Assembly (NCBI GenBank): GCA_902728285.1
Contig: CACVBU010000185.1
Coordinates: 414,212-478,211 of the forward strand
Origin: Clytia hemisphaerica
Lineage: Eukaryota > Cnidaria > Hydrozoa > Leptothecata > Clytiidae
DNA: 64,000 nucleotides
Direction: 5' to 3'
Below, in pieces: positions 9,950 through 20,000 of this stretch (its first letter is position 1; every line of letters starts with the position of its first letter). Both the position numbers and the translations under genes were made by a program. The notes beneath the pieces were generated by a model. That model was not told the origin of the DNA, did not search any database, and saw nothing but the letters and a program-made list of their open reading frames with translations.

Positions 9950-9959
9950 ATAAAGGAAT
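9916..9959 (+). promoter_or_regulatory. -1 ribosomal frameshift signal: slippery heptamer plus potential pseudoknot
   Basis: T TTT TTA (9916-9922) is in exact zero-frame phase with ORF1 (codons TTT 9917, TTA 9920). Slipping one base back continues at 9922 into the ORF2 frame, which is open to 13311. After a 7-base spacer, GAGGG (9930-9934) can pair with CCCTC (9940-9944). The loop ATTCC (9935-9939) can pair with GGAAT (9955-9959). The third loop is AATAAATAAA (9945-9954) and contains the ORF1 stop (9947-9949). Short stems with an A-rich third loop are typical of compact frameshift pseudoknots. If all five loop bases pair, no loop-1 base remains, so four pairs with one free A is more plausible. 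Confidence 0.75.
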
Positions 9960-12900
9960 AACAATAACAGAACAGGACAAGGAGGAAGACAAACTAGGAA
10001 ATTTTTCGAGGCAACCAAAAAATGAAAGGAAAAAGACTAGAAGAGGAGGAAAGAAGGTCAAGAACACTCTGAAGAATTTCGAAATTTATTACAACAACAT
10101 CAGAGGGGTCAAATCAAAGATGTCGAGCGTGTTGAGCATTGTAGATGAAAGGAGGCCAGATATGATCATCCTTATTGAAACATGGCTAGATGAGAGTGAA
10201 AAATTTGAAATCAAGGGGTACAAGCCTTATCGAAACGATAGAAGAACATCAAATGGAGGTGGGGTCCTGATAGCAGTAAAGGAACATTTAGAGCCAATCA
10301 CAAAGAAGGTTTCAATGACAAAAGGGAACCTCGAAAGCCTATGGATTACTTTAAATAACAAAAGACACAAAATCAAGATTGGAGCAGTCTACATCCCAAA
10401 AGAAAACATAGGAAGAAACAAACTAGAAGAGGCATTCAAGGAAATAGAGAAAGAAGTAGAACTTGGGATCATAGGAGACTTCCAAACCATGGTAGTAGGA
10501 GATACAAACTCGAAAATCGAAAGCGAGGGTGAAAGTGTAGGAGGAAAGATACAAAAAGAGATGGTTGAGAGACTAAATTTCACAATAACCAACGAAACAG
10601 ACAAATGCCAGGGCAAGTGGACAAGGATTGAAGGAGAATGTAAATCAAGACTTGACTATGTTATGACATGCGAAAGAGCAGAAAACAGCATAATATCAAT
10701 GCAAATAGACGAAGCTAAGATATGGACACCCTGCAGACTGAAGAAACAAAACGGAGAAATAAGACAGATATATAGCGACCACACTGCCATTATGGTGGAA
10801 TGCAATTGGACCATTGGTGAATGTGGCAAAAAGAAACAGCAATACACACGTCATGGGCCAGCAGAAATGAAGAGATTTGAAGAAATGCTGAAAGACAAAA
10901 AATTCAAAGAGGTACTCAATAACGCTAAGGAAGGAATGAGTAGGCGATATGAGCAATGGTCAGAAATGGTTGCGCAGGCATATGAAAATGCGGGAAAAAA
11001 AGTAACACCTCGGAATGGCCAGTCAAAGGAGGAGCGGCTGCTAAACCAAAAATACAAAAATCTGAGAAAGATACAAAACCAACAGGGAGAAGATAAAAAC
11101 CTAACTGAAGAAATACAGAAAGTTAAGGAGGAGATTCTAGAAGCGGAAGGAAGAAGGATCAACAACACAGTAGTAAGAGCTGTGCAAGAAATGAAAAAGA
11201 AGAATGGTGGTATTGACCAAGCAAAATTTTGGGAGATACATAAAAAGATCACCCAAAGAAGGAGAGAAACACAAACAACATCAATCAAAGACAAAGAGGG
11301 AAACCGTAAAGACGATAAGCAAGAAGTTTTGAAAGTGTACAAAGAGTTTTATGAGGAACTGCTAACACCAAAGGAATACACCACAGAGAGGGGAAAACAG
11401 CAGGAAAGGTTAATTGCAGAAAATTTTGAGGAAATCATAAAGACGGCAACAAAGCAGAAACCAATGGAAATCACCACAATGACCATAAATAGAATAATCG
11501 AAAAGCTGAAAAAAAGAAAAGCACCAGATAGAGAACAGTGGAGAAACGAAATGCTCATAGGAGGGGGCACTGAAATCGAAGAGCACCTCAGGATCATTTT
11601 TAACCAAATATCAAATGGAGAGGAGATACCCCAAGCGTGGCAACAAGTCAAAATAAAGAGCATCCACAAGAAAGGATCCACACTGGAAATGAACAATAGG
11701 AGAGGAATCTTTATTACAAACGTGGTCAGTAAAGTATGGGAAAAAGTGCTCCTAGAAAGAATGAACCAAACAATGAAAATTGACATAAACCAGAACGGTG
11801 GGCAGAAGGGAAGAGGAACCTTGGACAACTTGATGGCCATACTGAGCATACAGCAGATGGCAAAGCATAGAGAAACGTACATTGTCTTTGCAGACGCAAA
11901 GAAGTGTTTCGACCGACTTTGGCTCAAAGACTGCATCAAGGACTTGAAAGATGCAGGAGTGAGAGAAGCTGAAGCCAGACAAGTGTTCAAACTTAACAAG
12001 AAATGCCAAATCATCATTGACACCCCAGTGGGTTCCACACAGGAGATAGAGATAGGGGAGATTGTGAAGCAAGGAACAGTTTTGGGGCCACAACTGTGCT
12101 GTGCATCAACAATGATGGTGAACAAAGTTGGTCCCGGTATAGTAACATCAATGGCACCAGGTCTACAAGTAAATGCGCTAGCTTATGTAGATGACATTGC
12201 TGGGGCAGGCTCAAAACTGGCAGCAGAGAACACTTTAAAAGCACTCAAGGAGATGGAGGAGACAAAAAAATTCACCTTCTCAACCTCAAAGACGAAAATA
12301 CTCCACATAGGGAAGAAAAAGAATGAAGAAGAGCTGTCTTTTGAACTGAGAGAAGGGATGGTGAGGGAATGTCAAGAATACAAATATCTAGGAACCTGGC
12401 TGAATCAAAAAGGCAACTTCTCGAGACAACTCCAGGAAATAGAACAGAGAGCAGGAAAGATAGCAGGAGTCATAAACTGCCACGGCCAAAAAGCAATCTC
12501 AATGGAATTGGCAACAAAGTTGTTCCTGTATACGGAAACAGGAACAAACTCAATCTTCGGAGACGTAGAGCTATGGCCAGCACTCACAAAGACAGACTGG
12601 GAGAGTCTTGAGTCCATACACACCTCCAACATCAAAAAGTTTCTTGGACTTCCAGTTACAACACCCAGCTGGGGAGTTCTAGCAGAGACAGGTATCTGGC
12701 CAATAAAGGCCACGATAAATTACAAGAGGCTAATGGTTCTTCACAACATAGTGAACGGCAAAGAACGCCTGGCAAAGACTATTGTTGAAAGCCAAATGAC
12801 AAGAAAGTATGATGAAGAAAGCTGGTACAGTGCAACATGGAGGATAGCTGAGAAACTAAAAATACCAGGGGAGCTGAGAGGATTACCCAAATCAAATTGG

Positions 12901-13311
12901 AAAAGACAAGTAAAGGAGGCAACAAGAAAGGAGATTCAAGAAGAAGTGAGAAGAGAAATAAAGACGAAAAAGAAATTGAGATTCCTGACAAACTTTGAGG
13001 AGAAGACCTATCTCAACGTCAACACTCAAGCAGATGCCAATCTACTCCTGAGAGTACGCTTGAATATGATCAAGGCAAAAGCAAATTATGGCGACAAAGG
13101 GACTTGTAGATTTTGCAGTAAGGAGGAAGAAAGTACAGAGCATCTAGGAGAGTGTGAGGAGATTGATGCTGAAAAAGTAACAGTGGATGAAATCAAATCA
13201 GGCAACCAAGAAAGCTTAAAGAAAGTTGTCAGGAGATACAGAATGGTTGAAAAGATGCTCCAGGTAGAGGAAAAAGGTGGCGATGCCATCTACGGAAAAT
13301 CACGGAACTAA
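9922..13311 (+). CDS. LINE ORF2: APE-type endonuclease, reverse transcriptase, C-terminal zinc knuckle
   Basis: Retrotransposition enzyme, probably made as an ORF1-ORF2 fusion by -1 frameshifting. The first ATG is 10120, but the conserved endonuclease start (YYNNIRGVKSK) lies before it, and the frame has no ATG from its opening near 9804. In frameshift numbering from 9922 (1129 residues): endonuclease motifs NNIRG (58-62), IETW, GDTN, SRLDYV and SDH; reverse-transcriptase motif A FADAKKCFD (Asp about 658), QGTVLGPQ, and catalytic YVDD (755-758); C-terminal knuckle C1062-X2-C-X8-H-X3-C1078. No frameshift or stop interrupts it. The long antisense frames over it are shadows. Confidence 0.88.
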   Translation, partial: RRERDSPSINKGITITEQDKEEDKLGNFSRQPKNERKKTRRGGKKVKNTLKNFEIYYNNIRGVKSKMSSVLSIVDERRPDMIILIETWLDESEKFEIKGYKPYRNDRRTSNGGGVLIAVKEHLEPITKKVSMTKGNLESLWITLNNKRHKIKIGAVYIPKENIGRNKLEEAFKEIEKEVELGIIGDFQTMVVGDTNSKIESEGESVGGKIQKEMVERLNFTITNETDKCQGKWTRIEGECKSRLDYVMTCERAENSIISMQIDEAKIWTPCRLKKQNGEIRQIYSDHTAIMVECNWTIGECGKKKQQYTRHGPAEMKRFEEMLKDKKFKEVLNNAKEGMSRRYEQWSEMVAQAYENAGKKVTPRNGQSKEERLLNQKYKNLRKIQNQQGEDKNLTEEIQKVKEEILEAEGRRINNTVVRAVQEMKKKNGGIDQAKFWEIHKKITQRRRETQTTSIKDKEGNRKDDKQEVLKVYKEFYEELLTPKEYTTERGKQQERLIAENFEEIIKTATKQKPMEITTMTINRIIEKLKKRKAPDREQWRNEMLIGGGTEIEEHLRIIFNQISNGEEIPQAWQQVKIKSIHKKGSTLEMNNRRGIFITNVVSKVWEKVLLERMNQTMKIDINQNGGQKGRGTLDNLMAILSIQQMAKHRETYIVFADAKKCFDRLWLKDCIKDLKDAGVREAEARQVFKLNKKCQIIIDTPVGSTQEIEIGEIVKQGTVLGPQLCCASTMMVNKVGPGIVTSMAPGLQVNALAYVDDIAGAGSKLAAENTLKALKEMEETKKFTFSTSKTKILHIGKKKNEEELSFELREGMVRECQEYKYLGTWLNQKGNFSRQLQEIEQRAGKIAGVINCHGQKAISMELATKLFLYTETGTNSIFGDVELWPALTKTDWESLESIHTSNIKKFLGLPVTTPSWGVLAETGIWPIKATINYKRLMVLHNIVNGKERLAKTIVESQMTRKYDEESWYSATWRIAEKLKIPGELRGLPKSNWKRQVKEATRKEIQEEVRREIKTKKKLRFLTNFEEKTYLNVNTQADANLLLRVRLNMIKAKANYGDKGTCRFCSKEEESTEHLGECEEIDAEKVTVDEIKSGNQESLKKVVRRYRMVEKMLQVEEKGGDAIYGKSRN

Positions 13312-13392
13312 AATACGACGTATTTATAGGTCTCGCACTCTTTTATTAACAATATAGAAGTGCCTATCAAAACAAAAGATAGAGAGGACCAC

Positions 13393-13429
13393 GCAGAATC
13401 GCAGAATCGCAGAATCGCAGAATCGCAGA
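13393..13429 (+). repeat. LINE 3' tail of GCAGAATC repeats
   Basis: 4.75 copies of the 8-mer GCAGAATC stand 80 bases after the ORF2 stop. Some LINE families end in short tandem repeats instead of poly(A). I found no clear target duplication here. Confidence 0.75.
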
Positions 13430-13783
13430 TGGTAGACCAAAAAACCTAAATTTTGCTGCCCATCAAACTGTCAGAGATCAAGTTTCTGCATGCAAGCTTT
13501 AGAGGCTTCCATTAAGGGTCAAGAACAAAACCAGAGTCCACAGCAGGTATAGTGAAGATTGTTATAATTAATTTTTAAAGCTTCATCATCACTCTGAATA
13601 GCTTCTTGAGAGAGAAAACACCATGACTACCGTAAGTTGGTCTAATATCGACATCCCAGACACTTTGACCTGAATTTTTGAGGTTACTGCTTCGATCCGT
13701 GTTTGGAAAACTATGCAAACCTTTTCTTCATCGAGTAAAGACTCGGAATATGTACAGCTAGGTCTCAGCTAATAATAACGAAA

Positions 13784-14369
13784 TTAGCTGCTTATGAATT
13801 GAACATCAGATAATTTCCCATGAAAAGGTAAATACAGTTTCACTTCTTTTTTTGCAACAGTGGCGACACTTTCATTTTCATCACTAGACTTCATTTTTTG
13901 TACAAAATTCTTACACATCGCTATCAGGATACTTATTCTTAACCAATGTTCGTTTGATAACTTCCCAGTCACTGAGAAATAGACGTTCGTTTGTAGTAGG
14001 TACTTGTTATAAGAATTTACCATCTTCTTTGACGATCTTTGTATCAAGGAAGGGGAAACTATCCTCTGATGTTGATTCTTCTTCTTTGGTGAACACAATG
14101 TTTTTATATCGAGTGTTCAACTAATTGAAAAATGCTGTAATGTGTGCTTGATTTTTGAACAATGGAAAACTATCATCAACATAACGTACGTAATGTATTA
14201 TGTGATAATTCAATAGAACTAACGTCGATAGAAGCGTTTTTTCAATATCAATGGGACAAATCTCGAAAGCCTTTTCCTCAAAATTTCTCATGAATATATT
14301 AGCTAATACAGGTGCTAATGGTAAACCCATGGCAACCCCATCAATTATTAAGTCTGGGAACTGTTGAAA
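13784..14369 (-). pseudogene. Penelope-like reverse transcriptase fragment
   Basis: On the minus strand, QQFPDLIIDGVAMGLPLAP then VLANIFM and later YVRYVDD are reverse-transcriptase motifs 4 and 5 in the Penelope style (GVAMGSPLAPVLANIFM, RYVDD). The frame then meets a stop (ITAFFN*) and continues as LNTRYKNIVFTKEEE then FPFLDTKIV. It is broken and truncated, with no endonuclease domain attached. Confidence 0.75.
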
Positions 14370-14588
14370 TACCGTAACTTGGTCTAATATCGACATCCCT
14401 CCTCTAAATTCGACACCCTTTTCTAGAGCTGAAAAATTAAAAAAAGGTCAAAATTATTTTATTTGCTTAGTGTTAAGGGAGGATAAATCTTTTTTCAATC
14501 ACCGATTCCAACTTTCATATTATTGCTATCTCTAAAAAAGGGTGTCGAAATTAGAAGACGGATGTCGAGATTAGAATAACTTACGGTA
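14370..14588. mobile_element. TA-flanked MITE, CCGTAAGTTG family (copy 1)
   Basis: Ends TACCGTAACTTGGTCTAAT and ATTAGAATAACTTACGGTA are inverted repeats continuing inward through CGACATCCC and TTCGACACCC. The TA duplication suggests a Tc1/mariner-type element. A second full copy lies at 22004-22209 and a solo end at 13628-13655. Confidence 0.85.
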
Positions 14589-14974
14589 GTCAGTATAGCC
14601 CTGACTCTATAAAATTTACAGTCAGTTCAGACTTAAACTCGTTTTATCAAGATTACAGGGTTTTGAGTACAGTATGAGTGGATTTTACTTTTGTTTTCAA
14701 GTGGTTTCATTTTCAATTTCAAGGCAACATCTGAGCAACGGGGTGCTCCCATAGTTACAAGGGTATGTGCAAAAAACAAAATATAGAAAATTTTCCAAAT
14801 CCCCCATTTCGATTTTAATGCAAAGAAAAATGAAACTTTTCTTTGTTTCACTTTTTTGCACCAATTCTTCAAAATTAGAATATTCAAGATTTTTCTTCTT
14901 TTTCTTCTTTTTGATTTATTTCATTTGACGTCAAATTTTTTTCTGGCTGGTTGTGCTCGTCGAAATGCATCAAA

Positions 14975-16012
14975 ATGGCGAAAACTAAAGAAATACCAAA
15001 AAAAACCGAAATTCAACAAAATAATGGATTCTGCACCCCTGACAACTGCTTCATGAATGAGATTGTGAAGGACAATGATGTGCTACAATGTAGAAGATGC
15101 GAAAGGTTTGTCCATTATGCATGCACGGAGCTACCTGCCTATCAGATACAGCTGTGTCTCCAATACAAAAGCCGGCGCTTCGAATGTGCCAAATGTGTTA
15201 CAGTCACGCCAATTCTTCTGGAAAAGATCAAAACAAGTACAGAAAGAGTGCGTAAAGACAAGGCAACAAATACTGATAAGGTTAATAATGGAGAGCAACA
15301 AGGAGATAAATCTACAAACGCCCGATTGGACAGGCTGGAGAAGAAAATCGAGAAACTTTTAGATAAGGAAGAAGTCGCTAAAGATAAAAAACAAAGGACA
15401 TACGCAGAAACTACCAAAGAAGAACTGAAGAAGCAAGAGGTAACTATGAAACAACAGACATATGCTAGCATTACAGAGTTAAAGAAACAAGAGGTAACGA
15501 TCAAGAACTTCATCAAAGAAGAGAAAGAAGAAGTACGATGGCTGAACCTGACAAAGTGCAATATCATTGTTCACAACATTGATGAACTCAAACATGAAAC
15601 CCTTGAAGAACAGCGAACAAGTGATAAAGATTACGTCGAAGAATTTGTGAGCAACCAAATGGGACTAAAGGTAAACATCGTCAGCGCAGAAAGAATAGGA
15701 GCTCGAAAGGACGAGATGTTCAGGACGAAACGTTGGCGACCCTTAAAAGTTGTGTTAAGGAATGAGGAAGAGAAACGTCAGATTCTAGCATCAGTCCACA
15801 AGCTAAAGAAAATTGTAACTGATTTACGAGTAACCGATGATTTTTCTAAAAAAGAACGCGAAACCATCAAAGAATGGCATAGGAACGCAAAAGAGAAGAC
15901 AAAGTTACAAAAGGATGGCAGTCAAATAAAGGTTAGAGGAAGTCCTCGGACTAGACTCTATTTCAAGAAGATCTGCTGTGACTTACGCGTTACTGAAAAT
16001 GAAATATTGTAA
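14975..16012 (+). CDS. Intact stand-alone LINE ORF1-type protein (PHD, coiled coil, RRM-like)
   Basis: 345 residues from an ATG in good context (AAAATGG). A PHD-like zinc domain at the N-terminus has CTPDNC, LQCRRCERFVHYAC and FECAKC. A Lys/Glu-rich coiled coil follows, with two near-identical TYA/KKQEVT segments. Then an RRM-like block (CNIIVHNIDE ... LKVVLRNEEEKRQILA) and the C-terminal motif KVRGSPRTRLYF complete the ORF1 layout of CR1/L2-like LINEs. No ORF2 follows: the sequence runs into AATAAATAAATTC (16107) and then the AP4E1 leader. It could be a non-autonomous ORF1-only element, a 3'-deleted copy, or a domesticated gene. The first frame codon in the window (14951) is TTG, so I chose 14975. 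Confidence 0.75.
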   Translation: MAKTKEIPKKTEIQQNNGFCTPDNCFMNEIVKDNDVLQCRRCERFVHYACTELPAYQIQLCLQYKSRRFECAKCVTVTPILLEKIKTSTERVRKDKATNTDKVNNGEQQGDKSTNARLDRLEKKIEKLLDKEEVAKDKKQRTYAETTKEELKKQEVTMKQQTYASITELKKQEVTIKNFIKEEKEEVRWLNLTKCNIIVHNIDELKHETLEEQRTSDKDYVEEFVSNQMGLKVNIVSAERIGARKDEMFRTKRWRPLKVVLRNEEEKRQILASVHKLKKIVTDLRVTDDFSKKERETIKEWHRNAKEKTKLQKDGSQIKVRGSPRTRLYFKKICCDLRVTENEIL

Positions 16013-17018
16013 AGACGACTGATTTAGAGGCCAACTGTGCGCCTACAAAATGTTAAAATATGATTATTTCATAGAGGTCGATAGACCTGCGAAATATATT
16101 ACTATAAATAAATAAATTCTATGATTTTTTATGGCACTTTGTTGACAATCTAACTCTCGCTTCAAATTCCCGCTTTCTTCAGTAAATTGAAAATGAGAAA
16201 AAACCTAAGCCTTAGGATCACGAAATGAAAAAAATATATGAAGGGTGAGATTTTACAGCCGTCTGTCCTGCAAGGCACTGAGAGACCAAGGGTGCCAAAA
16301 AGAAGTGGTGTTTGAAATGCGGCAACCTCATTGGTGGACATTTGATAAACAGCTGCAAAGGAGCACCGGGAAGCAATCCGTAGAAGAGACCACTTTCGTT
16401 TTTGTTGCAGATTTCGATATAAACTTCTCTCACATTACTTGTCAATGTGTTGTGTCAACTTGTCAACATTGTATTGTTGTAAAAGGATAGATTCAAAGAG
16501 GGAAGTCTAGCCTAGTTTCTAATCCTGATATAGGATATAAAGCTTAGACTGACAATATAGCCCTAACTCTTCATATATAATTTGAGGGAAAGACATATAT
16601 TTGAACTTTGCGCCCAATGCTACAAGCTTGCACATAAGCTAAAGTCAGTTGATCGGTTACAACAATCTTTGATTCATGCACCTACTCACTCACACACCCA
16701 CTCAACCAACACACCCACTTCACCCGTACAATTTAGAAGTCTCTGTTAAATAAATCATATATCATTGATTGAATCAACTTTGAAAAACTTTCCTTGGCAC
16801 ATCACAAACAAAATATATGTACGATATATTTTTTGCTTCTTATGCTGTGTTTTGAAGTTTAATGATAATAAATGGTTATCCTTATGTTAAAATTACTCTC
16901 ACTCAATTTCTTATTTCTTTATTTCAACTGAAAATTGACAATAGAAAAAATAAATAGAAATATTAAAATCATAGATAATTGAAATCAAACACTAATTTCA
17001 TTGAAATCAAGTGGCAAG
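16013..17018 (+). other. Intergenic region upstream of AP4E1
   Basis: Contains an ATAA-rich tail and AATAAA (16107-16112) after the ORF1-type gene, and a CACAC/CACCC-rich stretch near 16690-16730. One plus-strand segment (CLKCGNLIGGHLINSC, about 16310-16360) resembles a zinc knuckle but is too short to call. The AP4E1 promoter should lie here; I see no decisive core element. Confidence 0.4.
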
Positions 17019-20000
17019 ATGACACCTGGAATAGATAACATACCTTCATTGAGCCCTTACTCAACTTTTGCTTCCAAATTTACTCAATCGTTTCAACAAT
17101 TTGTGAAAGATATAGCAGATTCGAAGTCTAAAACGGTACATTGCTTTTTTTTTTGTTTATGTTTATGATAATATCTACAATCACCACCGTAATATTTGGC
17201 ACAAAAGGGGAATTCGCTCAAACTTTTAAAACCACTAGTGAATTTAAGTGCTTTAAAGAAAGGTTGGAAAAAAAGAGTATTAGCAGGAGACTTTTAAGAC
17301 TTTGGACCTTAGGATCTCAGGATCTAAATGCTCAATAAAGTTCCATCAAGGCTGAGGATATAGCCTGGAAGCCACTCTGCCCCTCCCAAATCGAAAAATC
17401 CAATGAGAACAAAGTGAAATATTGTCAATATATATCAAGGGTGATTGTAGCTATATTATTTCTTGTTTTTTTTATATTACTTAATTCTTTTTGGAATTAT
17501 ACTTATTTTTCAATGCACCTTTCCTGTAATTTGCAAAACAGATGCGGGCCCATTATTTTGCTGCTCTCCACCGTTTGGCCTCTGGAGGTAAACAAACCCG
17601 TTTTTGCCTGCATTTTCCTTAGGGAAAGTTGGTTTTTTGAGCTTTTCTTAAGTTCTGTCTATCAAAATCCCCTCATGATATTATACTACCCTGAAATTTT
17701 TTTTTCCAAAAGGAGATATCAAAAGTTAGAAGCTGTAAATCCACTTTCGCTAACCCCTTTTGGCCAAAAATGCGTTTGTTTACCTCCCAAACAATTTTAT
17801 ACACAATGGTGGAGCGCACATTTTCCTGGGCCATTTCTGAGAAGTTTGAATTACAGGAAAGGTGTATTCTCCCATTTAAATTCAAAAACTCCTGTTTCGA
17901 AATTCATAGTCCCCTATGAGTTTAGCCTCAATTCCTTTTCATTGAAATTTCATTAAAATAATATACTACAAAAAATTCCATCAGTTTTGTTTTCTTTTCT
18001 CTTTTAGGAGGAAGATCGTATCATAAGCTTAGAAGTGGAAAGATTGAAAATTGCCATTCTAAAGCCGGTCAATTCAGAGGTGAGTTTTGATTACAATCAT
18101 TTGAATCAAACTCTTCAGTGATTGCCTTTCCATTATTAAAACTTGAGTATTTGGATGGATCACAGGCAAGAAACAACAAAAATTTATTTATTTATTGATA
18201 AATTTTCTCCCTACTCTATGGTAGAGCATCTTCAGATCTAACATAACTCATAAAAAAACCTATCATATAACATCTAGCATCTTCAGACATTTGATTAAAA
18301 ATTATTTTTATTCCCTAGATAAAAAATTAATTAAGTTACTCTTATGAACAATAAAATCATTAATAAAGACAATAAAATGATTATAAAAGATTTTCCCATA
18401 TGTTGGATAAAAGTTTAATTTCTTCTTTTTTATTTAGTAAATTAGTTTTGTGTTCCTTAATTGCAAGTGCCTCTTTGAATTTACTCATTTTGAAATTCCT
18501 TTCTCTAAAAAGTACTTTTACATCATCAAACTCTGCCTCGTGATTTTTGTTGTTTCTTGCCTGTGACCCATCCAAATACTCAAGTTTTAACATTTGAATC
18601 AGCTTTCTCTTTTATTGCTGTTGTGTTTATTGCATCTAAGTTACCTTACAATTTTCTTTGAACCTATTTACTCGCTAACTCTTAAATGACGATGCAAAAT
18701 TCTTTATAAGAATAAAGTATACAAGAACATTAGGAACAAAGAATTCTTTTGGAAATTTGTACTTAAGTACTCTTTAAATACTGAAAATAAGAATATTTTT
18801 AAGAATATTTAAGGCTTAAGAACATCCGAGCGCTTCCACAATGTTTGATGTTCGTCGTAACAAATTCTTTAATTTTTGAATGAATTGTTTTGTTAGAAAC
18901 TTAATCAAAATTCATCAACAATTCTTTCATAATCTTCAGAGCTTTGCTTTTTGTTTTGTAGAAACAACGAAAAGAACAATTTGTCAAGCTTATTTATTGT
19001 GATATGCTTGGTAAAGATGTATCTTTTGCAAACATGGAGACTGTAAAGAATGCTCAGCAACAAGATTTGATGTACAAAAGAGTCTGTAAGTTTGGAAATT
19101 CGGAACTGCCTGGAAACTACAATTCAAGGCACGTCAAGGCACATCAAAGAAAGGTTGATTATGATAAGAGCAAGAACTGGCCAGAAATGTACTCCCAAAC
19201 AAAAGAAAACTACAATTTCCTTTCGTCTAGGAGTTACCTTTCTGGCCAGTTCTGGTTCTCTTATCATAATCAACTCTTACTTGACGTGACTTAAATCGAA
19301 GTTACATCTCCTTCAATGGTTTATCCCAAAGTTTAAGGTCTACCTGATAGAAATGAGGAGCTTTAGAATCTTTTTTATTTAGATTATTAAATAATCTGCT
19401 TCTTGTTTATTTTGGTGGTTTGGCATCTCATACATTAAAAGCATTTTTTTCAATCTTTTTATTTTTAGCATATACAGCTTTGGGATTGTTTTTGAATGAA
19501 GAGAATGAAACGGAACGTATGATGAACATGAGCTCCATACAAAGAGTACGTCACATTCTTTCAAAAAATAAAGAAAGTTTCAGACCATGTTCAGACGTTA
19601 CGGTTCCGTTCCGTTCCGTTCCAAACAAGGTGTGAACGTCAAAATTCGAAACGTCAAAAAAGAAGACGTTACAAAGCAAAACAGATCGAAACGGTTACGC
19701 TCCACTTTTTTTATCGGAGCGGAACTGCTCCGTTTTCTTGTTCCGAAACAATATGAACATACTCAATCCGTAACGAAAATCAAACCGGAACGAAACAGAA
19801 CAGAAACGTGTGAACATGGTCTCATTTATAATTCTTGCTATTCATGACGTAATCTTTTTATACGGACACACTGGACAAAAAACAATGAAACTGGTCGAAA
19901 ACGCCCCGTGTTTTTCGTGTGTTTCTGTGTAAATGATTTTACGTCATGAATGTCAAGAATTCAACAGTTATCCATATTTATTCTCTGAGCAATAATCTAT

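Larger units (their letters stand above)
8462..13429 (+). mobile_element. Full-length-looking non-LTR retrotransposon (LINE) with intact ORF1 and ORF2
   Basis: Two long overlapping ORFs without internal stops, in LINE order: nucleic-acid-binding ORF1, then APE-endonuclease/reverse-transcriptase ORF2. A short 3' UTR follows, ending in GCAGAATC tandem repeats instead of poly(A). The 5' limit is uncertain: the ORF at 6976 and the minisatellite at 6674 may belong to it. ORF1 is open from 8462. The intact catalytic motifs suggest a recent and possibly competent copy. The clade cannot be assigned without a reverse-transcriptase tree. Confidence 0.85.
13628..14588. mobile_element. Composite: Penelope remnant bracketed by MITE ends
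   Basis: The left edge reads TACCGTAAGTTGG then TCTAATATCGACATCCC (13628-13655), the same terminal sequence as the MITE at 14370-14588. The right edge is the inverted end TTACGGTA (14581-14588). TGAC before the left edge and GTCA after the right extend the inverted symmetry. Between them lies a decayed Penelope reverse-transcriptase fragment. Either a MITE pair has captured a retroelement fragment, or insertions are nested by chance. Confidence 0.45.

Noticed and set aside
11349..12125. 258-codon minus-strand ORF over LINE ORF2
   Set aside because: Antisense of the reverse transcriptase core; the plus strand carries all motifs.
16300..16370. Gag-like zinc knuckle (CLKCGNLIGGHLINSC)
   Set aside because: Spacing differs from CX2CX4HX4C and the frame is short with no gag or pol nearby.
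17414..17956. 180-codon plus-strand ORF with hydrophobic start
   Set aside because: It lies across a foldback element in AP4E1 intron 1 and shows no protein features beyond AT-rich hydrophobic codons.
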